DNA of 7,798 nt from Verrucomicrobiota bacterium (GTDB lineage: Bacteria > Verrucomicrobiota > Verrucomicrobiia > Verrucomicrobiales > DEV007), in assembly GCA_027618625.1 (NCBI GenBank), contig JAQCER010000121.1, forward strand, positions 1 through 7,798. Reading direction: 5' to 3'. Shown here piece by piece: positions 1 through 7,798 of the stretch; the stretch's first letter is position 1; every line of letters starts with the position of its first letter. The notes below the pieces were generated by a model. The model did no database searches. It was not told where the DNA came from and saw only the letters and a program-made list of their open reading frames with translations. The position numbers and the translations under genes were made by a program.

Positions 1-2
1 TC

Positions 3-797
3 TTCCATAACAGCGGGACACGCATGCTGCTCGATGGCGAGACCGATCCGCATGTGATCTGCGGCTGCAATGTGGAGGATGACTTTGGTTTTTCCTGGGG
101 ATTCAACCAGTATCAGACGCAGTGGGCAGGTTGCCCGTATCGCGACAACCGGGGCCGCACCGATCAGGATGGTGTCTTCTACCGTTTCTTTGGACCTGAT
201 CCGGTAATGTTTCGATCTTCCTTGTTGTTTACATCGAATGCGCGGCCCGATGACTACGAAGCGGTCTCTTACTTCTACAAGGTTCCACTGTCGAAAGCTC
301 CAACGGTGAATACGCCAACCGAATGGGTGGCCGTCGGATTATTCGCTGATGGAGCAGACATCGCTGCATTCCAACAGCCTGCCGACGAAGTGATTCGACA
401 GCTCTCGCAGCCCACGCTCCCTGAAATCATCAAAATCGGTTCGACCGACTATCCACTCCACAAACTGACAAGTGAACGTGGCTGGCTGCGACTGGAGCAC
501 ACCGTTCAGCATCGCCCACCCTATCCACCGGAGGGGCACTCATTCTATGCGCGGACGACATTGCACAGCGACACGAACTGTCAGGCCACGCTGCGACTCG
601 CGTTCGATGATTGGGCGACCGTCTGGCTCAATGGAACCATGCTGACCACGCTTGATCACGCCAATGGCTTCGACACCGCAATGCTCCCGATCCCATTGAA
701 CAAAGGGGAAAACCAGCTCGTGATCAAGACGAACAACCAGCAAAACACCGATCGCCAGATCTGGGTCGTCAATTGTGCTCTAGTTGAAAACCAGTAA
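3..797 (+). CDS. GH172/DUF2961-like glycoside hydrolase, C-terminal part (5' end outside window)
   Basis: The frame is open from the first complete codon at position 3, so the ATG at 24 is almost certainly internal and the gene begins upstream of the window; 264 residues and a TAA stop are visible. Residues 8-34 (MLLDGE... then NVEDDFGFSWGF) match the DUF2961 signature of a 'DGE' followed by a '(G)xEDxFGxxWxF' block; this family was later classified as glycoside hydrolase 172, which includes difructose-anhydride and alpha-fructofuranosidase/arabinofuranosidase-type enzymes. Glu13 and Glu25 of the visible part are the candidate catalytic acids. The segment at about 55-95 (YRFFGPDPVMFRSS, YFYK) resembles the end of the conserved beta-jelly-roll core. 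Residues about 180-262 look like an added beta-sandwich of the PA14/galactose-binding kind, with the recurring pattern 'DDWATVWLNG' and 'LNKGENQLVIKTNN'. No substrate can be inferred. It converges on the next gene. Family call fairly secure; specificity unknown. Confidence 0.8.
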   Translation, partial: FHNSGTRMLLDGETDPHVICGCNVEDDFGFSWGFNQYQTQWAGCPYRDNRGRTDQDGVFYRFFGPDPVMFRSSLLFTSNARPDDYEAVSYFYKVPLSKAPTVNTPTEWVAVGLFADGADIAAFQQPADEVIRQLSQPTLPEIIKIGSTDYPLHKLTSERGWLRLEHTVQHRPPYPPEGHSFYARTTLHSDTNCQATLRLAFDDWATVWLNGTMLTTLDHANGFDTAMLPIPLNKGENQLVIKTNNQQNTDRQIWVVNCALVENQ

Positions 798-847
798 TCC
801 GTAAGTTCGGCTGAGCATATTTCTCGCCAAAACGTGAAACGCGACTT
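798..847. other. Convergent intergenic gap
   Basis: Fifty bases between the stop of the plus-strand glycoside hydrolase and the stop of the minus-strand propeller-hydrolase. A bidirectional terminator would be expected here, but I find only a 5-bp inverted repeat (TGAAA at 835-839 with TTTCA at 846-850) with no U-tract worth the name. No gene or stable hairpin is evident. Confidence 0.6.
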
Positions 848-3352
848 TCAATAAACAGCCTCTTGCAACCGCTTTGGAGCATCGTTATAAAACGGGTAGC
901 GCCGAGTCATGAAAAGGCCGTACTGGGCTTTCTCAGGATCGATCCAGAAGTGGGTGGTGTGATAGCCGCCCCAACCGAAGATGCCAGCGGGAGCGCCGGA
1001 CCCTTCTTTGCTGGCGTCTTTCAGGATGTGAAAGCCGAAGCCCAGCACGTAACCATCGTCAGAATCTGCAAATCCGGGGACGTCACCGAGCTGATCACTG
1101 AGCATGAGTGCGAGTGTATCTTCGGCAAGAATGGTGCTGCCATCAGGGGCACGCCCGCGATCGACAAGCATCTGACAGAAGCGCCCGTAGTCGGCAAAAG
1201 TTGATACAAGGCCTTCGCCGCCTAGCAAAAGGCGGCTGCCGGGTGCATAGTGAAGTTCGTCTTCGGCGCGCGTTCCCTGGCGAAAACCATCGTCTGCCTT
1301 GACGAAGAGCGGCTGAAAGCGCTCGCGGTCCTGTGGTGTGAGAGAAAATTTGGTATCGCGCATTTCGAGCGGCGTAAAGAGCGTGTCTCGAAAGATCACA
1401 TCAAGGGGCTTGCTGGTCAGTTTCTCGATGGCAGCGCCGAGCACCGCGGTACTCATGCCGTAGGTGTAGTGCTCGCCGGGCTGATGCTTAAGAGGTTTCT
1501 TTGCCAGTAGTTCGATCACAGCGTCGAGGTCGTCACATTCCATGATCGATTTCCACGTGCCTTCTTCATCGAAGGAACCATCGTAGCCGTAGATTCCCGA
1601 CGTATGCAGCAAAAGATGGCGATAAGTGATCGGGACTTCGAGCGGCTGGGTCGTTTTGCCGTCCGCAGACTGCACGCGAACTTTAGCGAGCTGCGGCAGG
1701 ACGTTGGCGACGGGATCATCGAGTTGAAAAGTGCCGCGATCGTGCAGGATCATCGCGGCGACGCTAGTAATCGGTTTTGTCATCGACCAGATCGGGAACA
1801 AGGTGCCATCCGTGATCGGGCGGTCCCCTTCCCTGAGGGATGTCATCGCATGCTGGTAGACGACTTCACCGTTGCGGGCGAGACGGAATACGTTGGAAAG
1901 GCAGGCTCCTTCGTCGACAAATCGCTGCTGCACGTCTAACAAAGTCTCAGTAAGAGCGCAATCAGAATGCGCAGCGGACAAGTCATAGCAGCGGATTTCA
2001 CGGTCGTTGCGCAGGTAGATCCGGCGATTGGCGAAAGCCGGTGCCGACCACACTAACATTCGCCCACCGACTGGATGTGTGGGCTCGATCAATGAGGCAC
2101 GTGAAATTTCGCGATAGCCGTTTGGGGAAAGCTCGGCGCTGATGAATTCGCCATGGTCGTTGTAGACGAACGTCCTACCACTGGCCGGATGAGGAAAGGT
2201 AAAGGCAGACGGCCAGGCACCCGTGCGCTCTTCCTGTCGATTCTGCAAGGGCGCGGGCGTTTCCCACAGGCAATCGCCGGTGCGGATGTCCACACATTGG
2301 AACAAGCCTCGCCCCCCGGCGGAGTAGAGATATCCCGCAGCGTCGAGATGCGCAGTGTTGAGCACGCCGGCTACGCCCTTGCGCAAGTCTGGCCCCCAGT
2401 TCAGCTCGGCAGACCTATTGTCTTTGGCAACTTGGATCGCGGCAGACACGCCTTTGAAGCCCATGACATGCACAAGATTCTCATGCACTCGCGGCGCGCC
2501 GATGGCCATGCCATAGAGCGGCTTGATCTCGACAAACCAACGAAGTTCCCCATCGGCAGGATCGAGCGAAGCCACTCCGTCGCCGTGCCAGACGAGGAGC
2601 TGCTTGAGCCCGTGGATCGTGGCCACAATTGGCGGGCAATAGCCAGGCTTCGACGCAGACAATGCACGCCAGCGCTCTTCACCTGACACTTTGTCAAAGG
2701 CGACCACCGTCGACCCCTCGCCGCCGACGATGCAGATCAGCAAATCCCCATGCACCAGTGGATGCGCGGCACAACCCCATTCGGGAATCTCCAAAGCGTA
2801 GTCTTTCTTTAAATCGCGCGACCATAGCACCTTTCCATCTGAGACTTCGAGGCAAAGCAGATCACCTTCCGCGCCCAGCGTATAGACGCGTCCGCCATCA
2901 ACCGTCGGCGTGCAGCGAGGGCCTATCGCGTAGGTAAATACCGTGGAGTAAGGGCAATCGTAAACGTGTTCCCACAGCATCACGCCGCTACTGGCATCGA
3001 GCGCGCGGACGCGTTCCTTACCCGGAATGTCCGCACGGATGAAGTTCACGTTGCCGTCGACTATCCCAGGATCGTAGGGCTCCGCCAGTCGATCCATGAC
3101 AAAAACACGTCCGTCGACAACGGCGGGCCCTGAGTAGCCACCGCCAGCAGCTTGTTTCCAAAGCAAGGGCAATCCGGAATCGGGAAATCGCGTGCGGATA
3201 CCTTCTTCACGAACCGAAGTATCCGCACGTGGCCCGAGGAAATGCGGCCAGTCCTCCCCCTGTGCAAGAACGATCGAGAGGGCAATAGCCGGTATCAGTA
3301 GAATCCTCAGATCAGAACTCAATGAACATTTGGGAAGCTTCTTGAAATCCAT
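848..3352 (-). CDS. Exported PQQ-like beta-propeller fused to a serine beta-lactamase/esterase-family hydrolase
   Basis: 834 residues from the ATG at 3352. Residues 1-30 form a signal peptide: a basic start (MDFKK) and a hydrophobic stretch at about 16-29 ending VLA-QG, so cleavage near residue 30 and a periplasmic or outer-surface location are expected. Mature protein begins 'EDWPHFLGPR', the usual opening of planctomycete/verrucomicrobial PQQ-like proteins. Blade linkers of the form D..(S/T/D)G...W recur at about 119-127, 169-177, 220-228, 264-272 and 355-363, with degenerate copies near 306-319 and 407-419; the first W strand (65) and last strand (IRCYDL, 453-458) would close the ring, giving about eight blades. 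Residues about 468-834 are a class C beta-lactamase-like domain: SMTK 523-526 (Ser523/Lys526 nucleophile pair), HTSG 583-586, Tyr629 in HYTYG, and GWGGYHTTHFWIDP 793-806. All key residues are present, so an active esterase, peptidase or amidase is likely; beta-lactam hydrolysis is not implied. A TTG at 3400 would add 16 residues in front of the signal peptide and is less likely. No clear Shine-Dalgarno precedes the ATG. Confidence 0.88.
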   Translation of the reverse strand: MDFKKLPKCSLSSDLRILLIPAIALSIVLAQGEDWPHFLGPRADTSVREEGIRTRFPDSGLPLLWKQAAGGGYSGPAVVDGRVFVMDRLAEPYDPGIVDGNVNFIRADIPGKERVRALDASSGVMLWEHVYDCPYSTVFTYAIGPRCTPTVDGGRVYTLGAEGDLLCLEVSDGKVLWSRDLKKDYALEIPEWGCAAHPLVHGDLLICIVGGEGSTVVAFDKVSGEERWRALSASKPGYCPPIVATIHGLKQLLVWHGDGVASLDPADGELRWFVEIKPLYGMAIGAPRVHENLVHVMGFKGVSAAIQVAKDNRSAELNWGPDLRKGVAGVLNTAHLDAAGYLYSAGGRGLFQCVDIRTGDCLWETPAPLQNRQEERTGAWPSAFTFPHPASGRTFVYNDHGEFISAELSPNGYREISRASLIEPTHPVGGRMLVWSAPAFANRRIYLRNDREIRCYDLSAAHSDCALTETLLDVQQRFVDEGACLSNVFRLARNGEVVYQHAMTSLREGDRPITDGTLFPIWSMTKPITSVAAMILHDRGTFQLDDPVANVLPQLAKVRVQSADGKTTQPLEVPITYRHLLLHTSGIYGYDGSFDEEGTWKSIMECDDLDAVIELLAKKPLKHQPGEHYTYGMSTAVLGAAIEKLTSKPLDVIFRDTLFTPLEMRDTKFSLTPQDRERFQPLFVKADDGFRQGTRAEDELHYAPGSRLLLGGEGLVSTFADYGRFCQMLVDRGRAPDGSTILAEDTLALMLSDQLGDVPGFADSDDGYVLGFGFHILKDASKEGSGAPAGIFGWGGYHTTHFWIDPEKAQYGLFMTRRYPFYNDAPKRLQEAVY

Positions 3353-3431
3353 GGGAAGAACCAGCGATATAGCCTCTAACGCATCCTCAATAAAGGCCAA
3401 AGTTCAATGTCGATGCCGACCGATCTCCGCC
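3353..3431 (-). other. Intergenic gap upstream of propeller-hydrolase gene
   Basis: Seventy-nine bases between the methyltransferase stop and the ATG of the propeller-hydrolase. On the minus strand there are loose promoter-like hexamers (TTGAAC at about 3402-3407, TATATC at about 3366-3371), but their spacing is wrong for a sigma70 pair and no ribosome binding site sits at the right distance from the ATG. Neither a terminator hairpin nor a small gene is visible, so read-through from the upstream gene remains possible. Confidence 0.4.
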
Positions 3432-6595
<3,164 letters not shown>

Positions 6596-7750
6596 CTATG
6601 ACTCACGGGGCTCCGCAGGAATCTGCCCCCTGACGGGCAGGGGCGCATTGTGCAACAGACTGTCGAGATCTTGGAGGTTCTGCCTCACCATTCCCACGTA
6701 GCTTTCTTCGTCATCGCGGTAGGGCGCCATCTGTTCGATCACTGCGAGTTCATGCTCCTTGAAGCGCCGCGCTGCGTCCTTTGCATGATCGGTCTTATGC
6801 CCCAGTTCCTTCAGCGTAGCGATAGCGCAATCGAGTGATGATCCGAGCTGCTCGATGAAAAATTTCACTCCGATCTCGTGTAATTGATAGGCGTGATGGC
6901 GGGAACAGGCGCGGGCAAAAATAGTGAGATGAGGAAAGTGCTTACGGCAGCTCTCGATGATTCGCATGCACTGGTCTTCGCTGTTGAGCGCGATCACAAG
7001 AATCTGGGCATCCGCTGCACCCGCAGCTTTCAACAGCGGAATCCTGGTGGCATCGCCATAGTAACATTTTAACCCAATGCGCCGCAGAAAATCGACGTGA
7101 TCGCTATCGAGCTCAAGCACAGTCGGCATGCAACCCGCACTTCGCAATAGTCGGGCAATCGGGTGACCGAAACGTCCAAAGCCGACAAGTAACACCCTGG
7201 ATTTGTCGTTCTCCACATCGGAAGGTCGCCCTGCATCATCGACCGCACGTGTCCCGATGCGCGGCAGCAACACACGCTGCACAAGCAACAGCAACGGCGG
7301 AGCTAGAACCATCGAAAGCACAACTGCGGCCATCATTTGCGCTGCCAGTTCCTCGCCAATAATCCCCCGCCCTGCTGCGAAGCCTCCAAGGACGAACGCA
7401 AACTCGCCGCCTTGCGCGAGAGCGGCGGCGAACAGCAGCTGCTGGTCTTTGGACAAACCGAATATCCTGGCGAGAACGTAGAGCACGGTGAATTTCAGAG
7501 TCACCAGTGCCAGCACCATTACACCGATCGTCACCGGCTCGGCAGCGATGAGCCCGAAGTCGATTCCTGCCCCAACGGCGATAAAGAATACCGCAAGCAA
7601 CAATGCCTTGAACGGCTCGATATCGCTTTCAAGTTCGTGCCGAAACTCACTACTGGCGAGCATCACCCCGGCAACAAACGTGCCAAGCGCTGGTGACAGT
7701 CCCACGGAATCCATCAGCAGTGCAACGCCTACTATTAATGCGGCACGCAA
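6596..7750 (-). CDS. KefB/KefC-type (CPA2) cation:proton antiporter, C-terminal part with RCK_N domain; 5' end broken or missing
   Basis: 384 residues from a TTG at 7750, against about 600 in the family (E. coli KefB 601). Residues 1-165 are the last transmembrane helices of the exchanger: 'VGLSPALGTFVAGVMLASSEFRHELESDIEPFKALLL' (16-52, split by the conserved ESDIEPFK) and 'AQGGEFAFVL' (112-121) are hallmark CPA2 sequences. A linker leads to an RCK_N/TrkA-N Rossmann domain (about 184-300) with GFGRFG (190-195), Glu213 and GDATR (232-236), which binds nucleotide and gates the channel in KefC. The C-terminal tail (about 320-384) is charged and probably helical. The first six or so helices are absent: upstream in the same frame come only two codons and then TGA at 7759-7757, so TTG7750 is not a natural start. 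Either a frameshift or internal stop lies here, the gene is truncated, or the sequence is faulty near the edge. The remaining frame is intact to its TAG, with no other damage. Confidence 0.85.
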   Translation of the reverse strand: MRAALIVGVALLMDSVGLSPALGTFVAGVMLASSEFRHELESDIEPFKALLLAVFFIAVGAGIDFGLIAAEPVTIGVMVLALVTLKFTVLYVLARIFGLSKDQQLLFAAALAQGGEFAFVLGGFAAGRGIIGEELAAQMMAAVVLSMVLAPPLLLLVQRVLLPRIGTRAVDDAGRPSDVENDKSRVLLVGFGRFGHPIARLLRSAGCMPTVLELDSDHVDFLRRIGLKCYYGDATRIPLLKAAGAADAQILVIALNSEDQCMRIIESCRKHFPHLTIFARACSRHHAYQLHEIGVKFFIEQLGSSLDCAIATLKELGHKTDHAKDAARRFKEHELAVIEQMAPYRDDEESYVGMVRQNLQDLDSLLHNAPLPVRGQIPAEPRES

Positions 7751-7798
7751 ATAGATTCATTTTCCAAAAAATGGATCATGCTCCACAGAGTTTGGTAT
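7751..7798 (-). other. Right-edge sequence with no assignable gene
   Basis: Reading on the minus strand, the frame of the antiporter holds a TGA at 7759-7757, a second frame has a TGA at about 7778-7776 followed by ATG AAT CTA, and the third stays open across the segment before stopping inside the antiporter gene. None of the three translations resembles the helix that should precede the antiporter fragment. Confidence 0.4.
7755..7776. repeat. A/T-rich inverted repeat at the break in the antiporter frame
   Basis: ATTCATTTT (7755-7763) can pair with AAAATGGAT (7768-7776), giving a 9-bp stem with one G-T wobble and a CCAA loop. The in-frame TGA that closes the antiporter reading frame (7759-7757, minus strand) lies in one arm. 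The surrounding 48 bases show no convincing membrane-protein sequence in any minus-strand frame. It could be a scar, a terminator-like element or an artefact of the sequence end. Confidence 0.35.

Noticed and set aside
835..850. Possible terminator between the convergent genes
   Set aside because: Only a 5-bp stem (TGAAA/TTTCA) overlapping a stop codon, without a U-tract; too weak to call.
848..1960. Calling the hydrolase domain an antibiotic-resistance beta-lactamase
   Set aside because: The SxxK/Tyr/GWGG pattern is shared with family VIII esterases and peptidases; the HYTYG tyrosine motif is not the YxN of class C enzymes, and the fusion to a propeller argues for another role.
2153..2686. 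177-codon plus-strand open frame opposite the propeller
   Set aside because: Arg/Gly-rich composition and full overlap with a well-supported gene; no independent evidence.

Overview
The window looks like ordinary chromosomal DNA from a free-living, moderately G+C-rich Gram-negative bacterium. The best guess is Verrucomicrobiota or Planctomycetota. This rests on gene content: a DUF2961/GH172-type glycoside hydrolase, an exported PQQ-like beta-propeller protein of the 'DWPxFxGP' type common in those phyla, and a LigA whose nucleotidyl-transfer motif reads EPKVDG. The lineage is an inference from remembered families, not from a search.

Layout from left to right: (1) 1-797, plus strand: the C-terminal end of a GH172/DUF2961-like glycoside hydrolase, running off the left edge. 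(2) 798-847: a 50-bp convergent gap. (3) 848-3352, minus: an exported protein that joins an approximately eight-bladed PQQ-like propeller to a serine beta-lactamase/family VIII esterase-type hydrolase. (4) 3353-3431: a 79-bp gap. (5) 3432-4514, minus: a MidA/NDUFAF7-family (DUF185) SAM-dependent methyltransferase. (6) 4511-6532, minus: ligA, a full-length NAD-dependent DNA ligase whose stop codon overlaps the probable TTG start of the methyltransferase by 4 nt. (7) 6533-6595: a 63-bp A/T-rich gap. (8) 6596-7750, minus: the C-terminal part of a KefB/KefC-type cation:proton antiporter with its RCK_N (TrkA-N) domain. Its reading frame is closed by an in-frame stop only three codons before the first usable start, within a small A/T hairpin near the right edge.

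Four consecutive genes (antiporter, ligA, methyltransferase, propeller-hydrolase) point the same way with gaps of at most 79 bp, so partial co-transcription is possible. Only the ligA/methyltransferase pair shows physical evidence of coupling. The genes do not form an obvious single pathway. Two are housekeeping (DNA replication/repair ligase; respiratory-complex-type methyltransferase), one is ion homeostasis, and two are exported or saccharide-related enzymes typical of polysaccharide-degrading bacteria.

I see no tRNA, rRNA, CRISPR array, insertion sequence, phage gene or defence system. The best candidates for a second look are the propeller-hydrolase fusion and the broken 5' end of the antiporter gene. 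I do not see convincing evidence of a wholly new system.
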